Part shown: positions 7,530 to 16,926 of the stretch, piece by piece | Numbering within the stretch: position 1 is the stretch's first letter | Layout of the letters: each line of letters begins with the position of its first letter | Assembly (NCBI GenBank): GCA_035533215.1 | Contig: DATLUG010000033.1 | Span: 1 to 52,635 of the forward strand | DNA from: DAHUZL01 sp035533215 | Lineage (GTDB): Bacteria; Chloroflexota; Dormibacteria; Aeolococcales; Bog-877 | DNA length: 52,635 bases | Direction of reading: 5' to 3' | The notes under the pieces: generated by a model | Databases searched by the model: none | Seen by the model: the letters and a program-made list of their open reading frames with translations, nothing else | What the model was told of the DNA's origin: nothing | Made by a program: the position numbers and the translations under genes

Positions 7530-8775
7530 CCCGACCCGCCCCGCTCCGGCGCCCGTCCCCCTCGCCGGGGTGCGGGTCGTCGACCTCAGCCACGCCCTCG
7601 CCGGTCCCTACTGCACGATGCTGCTCGCCGACCTCGGCGCCGACGTGATCAAGGTCGAGCCGCCCGGGACCGGCGACCAATCGCGCCAGTGGGGGCCGCC
7701 GTTCGTGGCCGGGGAGTCGTCGTACTTCCTCGCCGTCAACCGCAACAAGCGCAGCGTCTGCCTGGACCTCAAGGTCGGGGCCGACCGTCGCACCGCCCTC
7801 CGACTGGCCGCGACCGCCGACGTGGTGGTGGAGAACTTCAAGCCGGGTGCGGCCGCCCGCCTCGGTCTCGGGGCCGTCGCGCTGCGCCGCCGCCATCCCC
7901 GGCTGATCCACGCCTCGATCAGCGGCTTCGGCCAGAACCAGCCCCGCCTCAGCGGGTACGACCAGATCGTCCAGGGCACCTCCGGGCTCATGAGCCTGAC
8001 CGGCGCGGCCGACGGGCCGCCCACCAAGGTGGGGGTCCCGGTTGGCGACATCACGGCCGGCATGTTCTGCGCCCACGCCATCCTGGCGGCGCTGTGGGAG
8101 CGGGAGCGCACCGGCGGCGGGCGCACCATCGACGTCGCCCTCAACGATGCCCTGCTGGCCCTGCTCACCTACCAGGCGGGCCGCCTCTTCGCGTCCGGTG
8201 CGCCGCCCCAGCGCACCGGCAACCACCACCCCACCATCGCCCCCTACGGCACCTTCGCCACCGCCGACGGGTTCGTCAACATCGCGGTGGGATCGGACGG
8301 TCAGTTCCGCAGGTTCTGCGACGCGATCGGGGCGCCCGAGCTGGCCCAGGACCCCCGCTTCGCCAGCAACGCCGAGCGGCAGGCGGAGCAGGTCGCCCTG
8401 GCGGCGGCGATCGAGGCCCGTCTGCGCCGAGGCACCAGGGCCGATTGGCTCCAGCGCCTGGAGCGGAGCGGCATCCCGGCCGGGCCCATCCTGGACGTCG
8501 CCGAGGCATTCGCGAGCCCGCTGGCGCGGGACCGCGCGATGGTGGTGGCGGTCGACCATCCGGTGGCGGGCCCGATCGGGCAGGTCGGGGCTCCCTGGAA
8601 GCTCGACGGCCAGTCGCTCCCGGTCCGCCGGCCGCCCCCCACCCTCGGCCAGCACACAGCGGAGGTGCTCCGCGAGGTGCTGGGCGCGGGGGCGGCCGAG
8701 ATGGAGGGGGAGCCGGAGAGCGGGCGCGCGGACCGGCCCCACCCGGCCGGGGTGCGGGCCGGACCGCGCAGGTAG
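7513..8775 (+). CDS. CaiB/BaiF family (class III) CoA-transferase
   Basis: A 420-residue cytoplasmic class III CoA-transferase that moves CoA between carboxylic acids through an aspartyl-CoA anhydride. It has the family start GVRVVDLSHALAGPYCTMLLADLGADVIKVE split over residues 19-49, NRNKRSVCLDL near 77-86, VENFKPG near 107-112, and the catalytic Asp179 in VGDITAGM. The GTG start overlaps the end of accDA by 17 bp, so the genes are coupled. Its context with a carboxyltransferase, a GntR regulator and a divergent carboxylate-type importer suggests activation of an imported organic acid. About 30 C-terminal residues are charged and Pro-rich. Confidence 0.9.
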   Translation: MSPRPDPTRPAPAPVPLAGVRVVDLSHALAGPYCTMLLADLGADVIKVEPPGTGDQSRQWGPPFVAGESSYFLAVNRNKRSVCLDLKVGADRRTALRLAATADVVVENFKPGAAARLGLGAVALRRRHPRLIHASISGFGQNQPRLSGYDQIVQGTSGLMSLTGAADGPPTKVGVPVGDITAGMFCAHAILAALWERERTGGGRTIDVALNDALLALLTYQAGRLFASGAPPQRTGNHHPTIAPYGTFATADGFVNIAVGSDGQFRRFCDAIGAPELAQDPRFASNAERQAEQVALAAAIEARLRRGTRADWLQRLERSGIPAGPILDVAEAFASPLARDRAMVVAVDHPVAGPIGQVGAPWKLDGQSLPVRRPPPTLGQHTAEVLREVLGAGAAEMEGEPESGRADRPHPAGVRAGPRR

Positions 8776-8781
8776 CCGCCA

Positions 8782-8794
8782 CCCCAGCCTGGGG
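8782..8794. terminator. Short hairpin between convergent genes
   Basis: CCCCA-GCC-TGGGG lies between the stop codons of the CoA-transferase (plus) and the oxidoreductase (minus), which are separated by only 33 bp. It may act as a weak bidirectional terminator. The stem is short, so this is tentative. Confidence 0.3.
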
Positions 8795-8808
8795 CCGCGG
8801 GCGGTGCC

Positions 8809-11679
8809 TCAGGCGGGTGGGAGCGCGAGCCGGAGCGCCTCGGCGAGGTGGAGCGTGCCCCGGCCCGTCCCCTGCTCGATCTGCTCCCGGCAGCTGAAGC
8901 CGTCGGCGATCACCAGGGTCGCGGGGTCGGCGGCGCGGACGGCGGGCAGCAGGACCCGCTCCCCGCAGCGCATGGAGACGTCGTAGTGCTCGCCGCGCTC
9001 GTAGCCGAACCCCCCCGCCATCCCGCAGCAGCCCCCGTCCACGATCTCGGCGGCGAGCCCGGCCGCGGCCAGCACCGACCGGTCCGGGTCCAGCCCGAAG
9101 ACGGCGCGCTGATGGCAATGGGGCTGGACCAGCGCCCGCACCCCGTGCGGGCGCAGCGGGAGCCGGTCCAGCCGGGGCTGGACGAAGTCGGCGAGCAGGT
9201 GGACCTGGCCGGCCAGCCGGCGGGCGCCCTGGTCGTCGCCGAGGAGGTTGGGCATCTCGTCGCGGAACACCGCCAGGCAGCTGGGCTCGAGCCCCACCAC
9301 CGGGGTCCCAAGGCGGACCTCGTCGCCGACGGCGGCGAGCACCCGGCGCAGCTGGCGGCGCGCCAGGGTGAGCATTCCGTGGTCGTACAGGGGCCGACCG
9401 CAGCACACCCGCCGGGCCGGGATGACCACCTCGCAGCCCATCGCCTCCAGCACCGCGGTGGCGGCCCGGGCCGTGTCCGGGCGGAAGTGGTCGTTGAAGG
9501 TGTCGACCCAGAGCAGGACCCGCTCCCCCCCGGTGGGACCGGGGGGCCGGCTGCGGAACCAGGCCCGGAAGGTCTGGCTGGCGAAGGCGGGCGGATGCCG
9601 CTGGGGGGCGATGCCGGCCGCCTGCTTGAGCAGCCCGCCGAGGCCGGGGGCCCGCATCGCGCTATTGACGAGGTCGGGCGCGACCCGGGCCAGACCGGCC
9701 CACCAATGGATGAGGCCCATCGCGTAGGCGGAGCGCGGACGCAGCCGACCGGCGTAGTGGTGGGAGAGGAACTCCGCCTTGTAGGTGGCCATGTCGACCT
9801 GGGCCGGACACTCCGCCCGGCAGCCCTTGCAGGCGAGGCACAGGTCGAGCGCCTCCTTGACCGCCCGGCTCCGCCAGCCGCCGGGCACCGATCCCGTCTC
9901 CAGCATCTCGAAGAGGAGGCGGGCGCGGCCGCGGGTCGAGTGGCGCTCCTCACGGGTCACCATGTAGCTCGGGCACATGGTTCCGCCCGCGGTCCGGGTG
10001 CAGGCGCCGACCCCGACGCAGCGCCGGGCGGCGAGGGCCAGCCGACCGCCGTCATCGACCAGCCGGAAGGTCGACGGCCGCCGGCCGGCGCCGGGCCGGA
10101 TGGCGCGCAGGCGCAGGTTCGCATCGAGCGGATTGGGGTCCACGACCTTGCCCGGGTTCATCCGTCCATCCGGGTCCCAGATCGCCTTGAAGGCGCCGAA
10201 CGCCTCCACCAGCTCGGGGCCGAACATCCTGACCAGCAGCTCGCCCCGGGCCTGGCCGTCCCCGTGCTCGCCGGACAGCGACCCCCCGAACCTCACCACC
10301 AGGTCGGCAGCGGCCTCGACGTAGGCCCGGAAGGTGCGGACCCCGGCCGGCGTCGTGAGCTCGAAGTCGGTGAGGGTGTGGAGGCAGCCGTCGCCGAAGT
10401 GGCCGTAGAAGGCGCCGGAGTACCCGTGGGCATCGAGGAGGCGGCGCAGCTCGCGCAGGTAGGCTCCCATCCGCGCCGGGGGGACGGCCGAGTCCTCCCA
10501 GCCGGGCCAGGCGGGGCCGCGGCCGGGCGCGCGGGAGGTCGCCCCCAGGGCGGCCTCCCGGATCCGCCAGAACCCCTGCGCCGCCGCCCGGTCGCCGACC
10601 AGCAGCCCCGGAGCCGGGCCCAGTCGGCGCCGGGCCTGCTCCGCCACCGCCACCGCCTCGTCCTGAGTGGCCGCGCCGAACTCGACGATCAGCCAGCCGC
10701 GCCCTTCGGGGAGGGCCGCGGTGGCGACGGGGCTGATCCCGCGCCGCCGCACCGCCCCGACCAGCCGGTCGTCGATCCCCTCGACCGCGATCGGGTGGAG
10801 GGCCAGGACCTCGGGAACGGCGTCGGCGGCGTCGGCGACGTCGGGGTAGGCGAGGACCAGCACCGCGCGCCCCGGCGGGCTTGCCACCAGTCGCACCGTC
10901 GCCTCCAGCACGATCGCGCAGGTCCCCTCGGTGCCCACCAGGGCGCGCGCCGGATTGGCCCCGCGCTCGGGGAGGAGCTCGTCGAGGTTGTACCCCGAGA
11001 CCCGGCGGGGGATGTCCGGGAAGCGTGCCCGGACCAGGGGCGCCACCCGCTGCGCCAGCCGGGCGAGGTCGGCGCGGATGGCGGCGGCAGGGTCGCGCGG
11101 CGGTGTCCCGGGCAGCGGCGCGGCGTCGAGCCCCTCCGGGCCCAGGCTGAGCCGGGTGCCGCGGTAGGTGACCACCTCCAGGGCCTCGACGTTGCGCACC
11201 GTGGTGCCCGCCATCACCGAGTGCACCCCGCAGGAGTTGTTGCCGATCATTCCGCCCAGGGTGCACACCTGGTGGGTCGAGGGGTCGGGCCCGAAGGTGA
11301 GGTGGTGGCGCTCAGCCGCGCTGCGCAGGCGGTCCAGCGCCACTCCCGGTTGCACCCGGGCCAGCCGCCGCTCCGGATCGATGGCGACGACCCGGTCCAT
11401 GTGGCGGGCGAGGTCCAGCACCACCGCCTCGTTGCAGCTCTGGCCCGCCTGGCTGGTGCCCGCTCCCCGGGGCAGCACCGGCACCCCGTGGCGACGGCAG
11501 ACGTCGAGCGCGGCCAGGACGTCCTCGTCGTCGCGCGGGTGGACGATGCCGATCGGGAGCTGACGGTAGATCGAGGCATCGACCGCGTAGAGCGCACGGT
11601 CGGCGGCGGAGAACCTGACCTCGCCCCGGAGCGCCGACCGCAGCTCGGCGGCGAGCGGGCCGCCCGGTGCTCCGTCCAT
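8809..11679 (-). CDS. FAD-linked oxidase with C-terminal Fe-S and CCG domains (GlcD/YdiJ-like)
   Basis: A 956-residue D-2-hydroxyacid dehydrogenase-type protein. The FAD domain is at residues 20-270 (LPRGAGTSQAGQ, GGMIGNNSCGVHS, GTEGTCAIV), followed by the FAD oxidase C domain with GHFGDGCLHT and SGEHGDGQARGE. Two 4Fe-4S motifs follow (CVGVGACTRTAGGTMCPSY and CLACKGCRAECP), then two CCG heterodisulfide-type motifs (CCGRPLYDHG; CCGMAGGFGYERG). This fuses functions split in GlcD/GlcF. D-lactate, glycolate or D-2-hydroxyglutarate are plausible substrates, with electrons passed to a quinone-linked carrier. The ATG appears leaderless (TACCCT then six bases). It is a monocistronic minus-strand gene. 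Confidence 0.9.
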   Translation of the reverse strand: MDGAPGGPLAAELRSALRGEVRFSAADRALYAVDASIYRQLPIGIVHPRDDEDVLAALDVCRRHGVPVLPRGAGTSQAGQSCNEAVVLDLARHMDRVVAIDPERRLARVQPGVALDRLRSAAERHHLTFGPDPSTHQVCTLGGMIGNNSCGVHSVMAGTTVRNVEALEVVTYRGTRLSLGPEGLDAAPLPGTPPRDPAAAIRADLARLAQRVAPLVRARFPDIPRRVSGYNLDELLPERGANPARALVGTEGTCAIVLEATVRLVASPPGRAVLVLAYPDVADAADAVPEVLALHPIAVEGIDDRLVGAVRRRGISPVATAALPEGRGWLIVEFGAATQDEAVAVAEQARRRLGPAPGLLVGDRAAAQGFWRIREAALGATSRAPGRGPAWPGWEDSAVPPARMGAYLRELRRLLDAHGYSGAFYGHFGDGCLHTLTDFELTTPAGVRTFRAYVEAAADLVVRFGGSLSGEHGDGQARGELLVRMFGPELVEAFGAFKAIWDPDGRMNPGKVVDPNPLDANLRLRAIRPGAGRRPSTFRLVDDGGRLALAARRCVGVGACTRTAGGTMCPSYMVTREERHSTRGRARLLFEMLETGSVPGGWRSRAVKEALDLCLACKGCRAECPAQVDMATYKAEFLSHHYAGRLRPRSAYAMGLIHWWAGLARVAPDLVNSAMRAPGLGGLLKQAAGIAPQRHPPAFASQTFRAWFRSRPPGPTGGERVLLWVDTFNDHFRPDTARAATAVLEAMGCEVVIPARRVCCGRPLYDHGMLTLARRQLRRVLAAVGDEVRLGTPVVGLEPSCLAVFRDEMPNLLGDDQGARRLAGQVHLLADFVQPRLDRLPLRPHGVRALVQPHCHQRAVFGLDPDRSVLAAAGLAAEIVDGGCCGMAGGFGYERGEHYDVSMRCGERVLLPAVRAADPATLVIADGFSCREQIEQGTGRGTLHLAEALRLALPPA

Positions 11680-11685
11680 CGGTAA

Positions 11686-11691
11686 AGGGTA
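11686..11691 (-). promoter_or_regulatory. -10 element of the FAD oxidase gene, leaderless
   Basis: On the minus strand TACCCT is followed by TTACCG and then the ATG at 11679, the same 6-nt spacing seen at gntR and the ArsR-type gene. No Shine-Dalgarno sequence is present. Confidence 0.5.
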
Positions 11692-11838
11692 GCGCCCGCG
11701 AGCCGCGGTCAGACCGATCGGGCGGCCCTGGTCGGCTGCCCGACGGACCGGCTGCGGAGGGCGCCTCGCTCAGGCCCGGGCGACCGTGGATGGTCGTGCG
11801 CACGCGGCGGCACGGCCCGGCGCGGACCGCCCCGCAAC

Positions 11839-11882
11839 TCTCAGCCGCGTCTCAGGCAACGTCGCAGGTCCGCGCCTACCGT
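11839..11882 (+). promoter_or_regulatory. Response-regulator-like direct repeat plus -10 box
   Basis: TCTCAG at 11839-11844 and again at 11850-11855 form a direct repeat with an 11-bp period. Twenty-one bases further on is TACCGT (11877-11882), a candidate -10 for the secreted-protein gene at 11951. An 11-bp period next to a poor -35 is typical of OmpR/PhoB-type activator sites. The same arrangement recurs at 46003-46046. Confidence 0.45.
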
Positions 11883-11950
11883 GAGCGTCGGAAGCCGGGG
11901 TACGGCCCCCGCCTCGATCCTCACGACCGGGGCCACGCGGAGGTTTGACC

Positions 11951-13126
11951 ATGCACGGAACGCGTATGCGCAGCGCGCTCGTTGGAATCGCGCTGCTGCT
12001 GACGGCCGTCGGCGGATCGCTGGCGGCGTCGGCGACGACCGCATCGGCGCACGACCACGCCCATCGCCGCCCCATCCCCGCGCGCACCGTCAAGATGCTG
12101 CGATACCGGTGGCGCCACTTCCACCCGACCCTCATCGGCCAGGTGGTGACGGACGCCAGCTCGGGCGGGATCTTCGGCACCGGCCAGATCCAGATCCAGG
12201 GACCCTTTGGCCACCTCACCCAGCTGACCCTGGACGGGCTCACCCGCGCCTACGCCGCCGGCTCCGGTCCGGGCCACCGGATGGAGCGGATCAACCCCGC
12301 CGACATCCCCCCCGGCTCGGTGGTGGTGGTCCGGGGCGAGCTGGTCAACACCGGCCCCCTGTACGTCGCCATCCGGATCTTCGACACGGGCTTCGGCGTC
12401 CCGTCTCCCACCCCCACCCCGACCGCAACCCCCACCCCCACCCCGACCGCCACCCCGACGCCGTCGCCGCTGCGCGTCATCGGACGCGTGCGGGCGACCG
12501 ACAGCGGCAGCGGCGGCATGTTCGACGAGGGGACCCTGGTGGTGCGCGCACCCAGCGGACGGCGCTTCCTCTTCGAGCTGAGCGGCGCCACCACCGCCTG
12601 CGTCTACTACGGGCCGGTGAAGGGGTGCACCCGGATCAGCCCCTCGCAGATCGAGCTGGGTGACGAGGTGATCGTGCGGGGAGCGACCATCCCCGGCCAT
12701 CCGCACGTCTTCCTGGCCAACGCCATCGTCGACACCACCCGCGGGATCCGACCCCACCCCACCCCCACCCCCACCGCCACCCCGACCCCCACGCCGACCG
12801 CGACCCCAGCCGTGGTGCGGGTCATCGGCCGGGTGCGGCGGATCGACAGCGGTTCGACCAGCGGCACCTTGGTGGTGCGGGCGCCCAGCGGTCGCAGGTT
12901 CCTCTTCGAGATCACCACGACCACCACCACCTGCGTGTACCACGGCCCCGTGAAGGGATGCAGCCGCATCAGCCCGACCCAGATCGACCTCGGTGACGAG
13001 GTGATCGTCCGCGGCGTCGCGGTGGCCGGTCACCCCAACACGTTCGTCGCCGAAACCATCGTCGACACGACGCTGGGGACGCGCACCGGGCCGGCGGCGA
13101 CCCCCACCCCGACTCCCAAGCCCTGA
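11951..13126 (+). CDS. Secreted protein with three OB-like repeats and Pro-Thr linkers
   Basis: This 391-residue protein has a signal peptide (residues 6-33, ALVGIALLLTAVGGSLAASA) and three homologous beta-rich domains at about 57-150, 176-270 and 296-380. They are separated by linkers of repeated Pro-Thr (PTPTPTATPTP). Domains 2 and 3 are about 70% identical, share RRFLFE and GDEVIVRG, and each carries a Cys pair (CVYYGPVKGC / CVYHGPVKGC) that probably forms a disulfide. Domain 1 is diverged and lacks the Cys pair. It resembles DUF5666-type extracellular domains but no enzymatic residues are evident. The ATG at 11951 has GCGGAGG 7 nt upstream. Expression is probably from TACCGT at 11877. Confidence 0.75.
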   Translation: MHGTRMRSALVGIALLLTAVGGSLAASATTASAHDHAHRRPIPARTVKMLRYRWRHFHPTLIGQVVTDASSGGIFGTGQIQIQGPFGHLTQLTLDGLTRAYAAGSGPGHRMERINPADIPPGSVVVVRGELVNTGPLYVAIRIFDTGFGVPSPTPTPTATPTPTPTATPTPSPLRVIGRVRATDSGSGGMFDEGTLVVRAPSGRRFLFELSGATTACVYYGPVKGCTRISPSQIELGDEVIVRGATIPGHPHVFLANAIVDTTRGIRPHPTPTPTATPTPTPTATPAVVRVIGRVRRIDSGSTSGTLVVRAPSGRRFLFEITTTTTTCVYHGPVKGCSRISPTQIDLGDEVIVRGVAVAGHPNTFVAETIVDTTLGTRTGPAATPTPTPKP

Positions 13127-13185
13127 ACCGACCGGACCCGGGCGGCACCGCGTGGACCGGTGTCGCCCCTTCGGTCCGGCGCCCC

Positions 13186-13217
13186 CGGCTCGCAGGCCCG
13201 ACCGGGCCTGCGAGCCG
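13186..13217 (+). terminator. Strong hairpin after the secreted-protein gene
   Basis: A 14-bp perfect stem (13186-13199 with 13204-13217) has a 4-nt loop GACC and lies 60 bp beyond the stop codon. A smaller hairpin (GGACCG at 13154 with CGGTCC at 13172) precedes it, and a 9-bp stem (13269-13277 with 13289-13297) follows. There is no T-run, but the tandem hairpins suit termination in a very GC-rich genome. Confidence 0.55.
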
Positions 13218-13388
13218 TCCCACGCCGGTCGCCGCCAGTCAGCCGCCCGTCCGAATCTGTGACAGGTCGGCCACCGGGTCGGTGCCCACCGGTGGCCGGC
13301 TCTGCCCGGCCTCGGTTCCACACTCCTGGAGCCGCGCCCAGACGCCTGGGCCGCGCCAGCCAGGCCGCGAGGGCCGAAGAGACCCGGG

Positions 13389-15377
13389 ATGACTTTGGTG
13401 GTGCTGAGAGGTCACCGGCGGTGGGGGCCGCGCGCGCCGGCCGCCCCCCCCGACCTCGACGCCGCCGTCCGCCTGGCGGCCCGGGCGCTCGCCCTGCTGT
13501 CGGTGCTGGCGCTGGTCCCGGTGCTCGCCCTCACCGGGGACGCCCCCGCGCCGGTGCGGGCCGGGGGTGCCCTGGGGCTCCTGTGGCTCGGGTGGTGGTG
13601 GAGCGGAATCGGGCGCGGGCACCGGCTCGTCCCGGCTGGCGAGGCGCTCACGGTCGTGGCGCTGGCCGCGGTCGCGCTGGCGGTGGCCGACGTCGAGGTG
13701 GTGCTCGCCGTGGTCTACGCCGGCTGCTGCCTCACCCTCCTCGGCTGCGGACGGCGCGCCGCCGCCCTCATCCTGCTCGGGTTCACCGCCGCCTACCTGG
13801 CCGCGGCCGCGATCGGCCACCCGCCCGGTCGGCTGGAGCTGTCCCCCGCCGCGGTGACGGGGTTGCTCCCGGGGCTTCCGCTCGCGGCCGTGCTGACCCA
13901 GCTGGTGCGCGAGGCGCTGGGCCGCCGCCAGCGAGCCCTGCGCCTGGCCGCCATCCTCGACGAGGCGGTGGTGGCCATCGGGGCCGCGGCCGGTGCCGCC
14001 TCCGTCTGGAGGGCCGCAGGCCGGGCCGCGTCCCGGCTGGGGCGCGAGACGGTCAGGGGTGATCAGGTCTTCGCCACCGGCACGGCGGCGCTCGCCACTA
14101 CCCTGTCCGGCGCGGACGCGCTCCGGGTGGTGGTGGTGCCCGGGACGGCGCCCGCCCCGCTCCGGCGGCGGCTGCGCCAGGGCGGGCGCGTGCCCCGGGG
14201 CGACCCGGCGCAGGACCAGCTGGTCCGGGCGCTGGCCCTGACGTCCGCCGGGCCGCACCTCCTCCTGTTCCCGATCCCGTTTCCCGCCGGTGACTGGGCG
14301 ACGGTGGCGGTGGCGACGGCGCGTCCCCTGGCCGCCGAGCTCGCGGCCACCTGGCGCTGCCTGGCGGCCGCCGTGTCGGCGGAGCTGTCCCGGGTGACGG
14401 TGGTGGAAGCGGCGATCGCCAGCGAGGCCAGGTTCCGCGCCTTCGTGGAGAGCGCGTCGGACCTCATCGTGGCGATCGACGAGGGCGGTGGGCTCCTCTA
14501 CGTCAGCCCGTCGGTCGAGAGCTTCCTCGGTCGTCCGCTCGACCTCGCTGACCCGCCCGAGTGGCAGCGTCTGGTCCACCCGGACGACCTCGCCGCGCTG
14601 CGGGCCAGCGTCGGGGCCGCGTACGGCGCCCCCGGTCCGGGGCTCCCGGTCGACTGCCGTCTGCTGGCCCGCGACGGCGGGTGGCGCTCGTTCGACGTCG
14701 TGCCCACCAACCTGCTGGCGGATCCCGACGCCGGCGCGATGGTCGTCACCTTGCGCGACATCAGCGACCGGGTCACGCTGGAGGACCAGCTCCGCCACCA
14801 GGCGCTCCACGACCCCCTCACCGGCCTCGCCAACCGGGCCCTGCTCCGCGACCGGCTGGAGCACGCCCTGGCGGCCCGGGAGCGCGGGCACCGGGCCCTC
14901 GTCCTGCTCCTGCTCGACCTCGACCACTTCAAGGACATCAACGACAGCTTCGGCCACGAGGCTGGGGACCAGGTGCTGCTGGAGATGACGCGGCGGATCC
15001 GCAGCTGCCTGCGCACCTCGGACACCTGCGCCCGGCTCGGGGGTGACGAGTTCGCGATCCTGATCGAGGACGCCGCGGCGCCGGACGTCGGCCAGGCACT
15101 GGCGGGCCGCATCCTGGAGGCCCTCCGGCGACCGATCGTGGTGAGCGACCGGGTGCGGGTGACCACCGGCGCCAGCGTCGGCATCACCATCGCCGCCGCT
15201 GGTGCGGTGGAGGCCAAGACCCTGCTCCAGGAGTGCGATCTCGCGCTCTACCGGGCCAAGGCCGAGGGGCGCGGCCGCTTCGTCGTGTACGAGGCGACGC
15301 TGGGGGACGAGACCGGTCGCCCGCCCGCCGCACCGGCCGCCGGCGCCCGCTCCTCCGCGCCCACCCCGAGCGCCTGA
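13389..15377 (+). CDS. Membrane-anchored PAS-GGDEF diguanylate cyclase
   Basis: A 662-residue c-di-GMP synthase. The N-terminal third (about residues 22-180) has six or so hydrophobic helices forming a sensory membrane domain. A poorly conserved region follows, then a PAS domain at about 345-465 (FRAFVESASDLIVAID; VTLRDISDRV) and a C-terminal GGDEF domain at about 470-635. The catalytic motif is intact (LGGDEFAIL near 551), and an RTSD inhibitory-site motif lies five residues upstream of GGDEF, so product inhibition is likely. DPLTGLANRALL marks the domain start. No EAL domain is present. ATG at 13389 is chosen as the first start before the hydrophobic region; no strong ribosome site is visible. 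Confidence 0.88.
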   Translation: MTLVVLRGHRRWGPRAPAAPPDLDAAVRLAARALALLSVLALVPVLALTGDAPAPVRAGGALGLLWLGWWWSGIGRGHRLVPAGEALTVVALAAVALAVADVEVVLAVVYAGCCLTLLGCGRRAAALILLGFTAAYLAAAAIGHPPGRLELSPAAVTGLLPGLPLAAVLTQLVREALGRRQRALRLAAILDEAVVAIGAAAGAASVWRAAGRAASRLGRETVRGDQVFATGTAALATTLSGADALRVVVVPGTAPAPLRRRLRQGGRVPRGDPAQDQLVRALALTSAGPHLLLFPIPFPAGDWATVAVATARPLAAELAATWRCLAAAVSAELSRVTVVEAAIASEARFRAFVESASDLIVAIDEGGGLLYVSPSVESFLGRPLDLADPPEWQRLVHPDDLAALRASVGAAYGAPGPGLPVDCRLLARDGGWRSFDVVPTNLLADPDAGAMVVTLRDISDRVTLEDQLRHQALHDPLTGLANRALLRDRLEHALAARERGHRALVLLLLDLDHFKDINDSFGHEAGDQVLLEMTRRIRSCLRTSDTCARLGGDEFAILIEDAAAPDVGQALAGRILEALRRPIVVSDRVRVTTGASVGITIAAAGAVEAKTLLQECDLALYRAKAEGRGRFVVYEATLGDETGRPPAAPAAGARSSAPTPSA

Positions 15378-15406
15378 CCGCCGCCGGGACAGCCGGGCCT
15401 GCCTCC

Positions 15407-15412
15407 TACAAT
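15407..15412 (+). promoter_or_regulatory. Candidate -10 for the phosphohexomutase operon
   Basis: TACAAT lies 30 bp after the diguanylate cyclase stop and 38 bp before the mutase start codon. The -35 region is weak, so the call rests on the hexamer and its position. Confidence 0.35.
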
Positions 15413-15450
15413 GGGCGGGTCCGGCCGGGGGGCGGCAGGGAGGTCATCGG

Positions 15451-16926
15451 GTGGCCGCGGAGCGGATCAGCTTCGGCACGGACGGCTGGCGAGCCGTGGT
15501 CGCCGACGATTTCACCTACGCCAGCGTGCGGGCGGTGAGCCAGGGCGTGGCCGCGTTCCTCGCCGACGTGGCCGCCGACCGCCAGGTGGTGGTCGGCCAC
15601 GACACGCGGTTCTCGGCGGAGCTGTTCGCGCGCGAGGTGGCCCGGGTCCTCGCCGCCAACGGCCGGAGGGTGCTCCTGCTGGATGGGCCCGCGCCCACCC
15701 AGGTGGCCGCCTGGACGGTGGTCGACCGGCACGCCGCCGGCGGCGTGGTGGTCACCGCCAGCCACAACCCGCCGGAGTTCAACGGCCTCAAGTACAAGCC
15801 CGACTACGGGGGATCGGCCGGTCCCGAGGTGGTGGCCCGCCTGGAGGAGGAGACCGCGCGCGCCCAGGCGGGTGTCGTGCGCACCATGCCCTTCGAGGCG
15901 GCGATGGCGGCCGGGCTGGTGGAGATGGTGGACCCGCTGCCGGCGTACCGGGCCCAGGTGGCCCGGATGGTCGATGGCGACGCCATCCGCGCCCGCGGCC
16001 TCCGGATCGTGCACGATGCGATGTACGGCTCCGGTGCGGGCTACGTCGCCAGCCTGCTGGAGGGAGGCGCGACCACCGTCACCGGCCTGCACCAGGAGCG
16101 CAACCCCGGGTTCGGGGGCCTCCATCCCGAGCCCATCGCGGTCAATCTCGGGGCCGCCATCGCGGCGATGCGGGCGGGGGGATTCGATCTCGGGATCGCC
16201 AATGACGGCGACGCCGACCGGGTGGGCATCCTCGACGAGAGCGGGCGCTTCGTCAACCAGCTGGAGGTGGCCGCCCTCCTGATGTGGCACCTCTGCGAGC
16301 AGCGGGGCTGGCGCGGGCCGGTGGTGCGATCGATCACCAGCAGCTCGATGCTGGACCGGCTCGGCGAGCGCTACGGCTGCCCGGTCGAGGAGCTGCCGGT
16401 GGGGTTCAAGTATCTGGGCCCACGGATGCGCGAGGTCGACGCCATCCTGGGGGCGGAGGAGTCGGGCGGCTTCGGGGTGCGCGGCCACCTGCCCGAGCGC
16501 GACGGGATCCTGAGCGGGCTGCTGATCGCGGAGATGGTGGTGCAGGCCGGTCGCCCGCTCTCCGCCCTCCTCGCCCACGTCTACCAGCTGGTGGGGCCGC
16601 ACGCCTACGCCCGCCGCGACGTGCGCTTCGAACGGGACGGGTATCCGAAGGTGCGCCAGGCCCTCGACCAGCGGCTCGCCCACAATCCGCCGGCGACCAT
16701 CGCGGGCGAGGCGGTGGTCCGATCGCGGACCGATGACGGATTCAAGTACTGGTTCGCCGACGGCAGCTGGGTGCTGGTCCGGATGTCAGGGACCGAGCCG
16801 CTGATGCGAGTGTACAGCGAGGCCAGCGACGACGCACGGGTGGATCGGCTGATCGCCGCCGCCGCCGAGCTGGCCCAGGCGGACCGGCCCAGGGGGGAGG
16901 CGGCCGCGCCCGCCCGTCGTGGCTGA
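15451..16926 (+). CDS. Phosphoglucomutase/phosphomannomutase family protein
   Basis: A 491-residue alpha-D-phosphohexomutase that interconverts hexose 1- and 6-phosphates. All four active-site loops are visible: the phosphoserine loop TASHNPPEFNG (Ser near 104), the Mg loop NDGDADRVG near 251, the sugar loop AEESGGFG near 336 followed by GHLPERDGI, and the phosphate loop VRMSGTEPLMR near 444. The GTG start has AGGGAGG 7 nt upstream. The stop overlaps the next gene, a mannose-isomerase-type cupin, which suggests mannose or NDP-sugar metabolism. Whether glucose, mannose or glucosamine phosphate is preferred cannot be decided. Confidence 0.9.
   Translation: MAAERISFGTDGWRAVVADDFTYASVRAVSQGVAAFLADVAADRQVVVGHDTRFSAELFAREVARVLAANGRRVLLLDGPAPTQVAAWTVVDRHAAGGVVVTASHNPPEFNGLKYKPDYGGSAGPEVVARLEEETARAQAGVVRTMPFEAAMAAGLVEMVDPLPAYRAQVARMVDGDAIRARGLRIVHDAMYGSGAGYVASLLEGGATTVTGLHQERNPGFGGLHPEPIAVNLGAAIAAMRAGGFDLGIANDGDADRVGILDESGRFVNQLEVAALLMWHLCEQRGWRGPVVRSITSSSMLDRLGERYGCPVEELPVGFKYLGPRMREVDAILGAEESGGFGVRGHLPERDGILSGLLIAEMVVQAGRPLSALLAHVYQLVGPHAYARRDVRFERDGYPKVRQALDQRLAHNPPATIAGEAVVRSRTDDGFKYWFADGSWVLVRMSGTEPLMRVYSEASDDARVDRLIAAAAELAQADRPRGEAAAPARRG

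Noticed and set aside
12400..12815. Short tandem repeats resembling a CRISPR or minisatellite
   Set aside because: They encode the Pro-Thr linkers of the secreted protein in frame; there are no unique spacers of uniform length.
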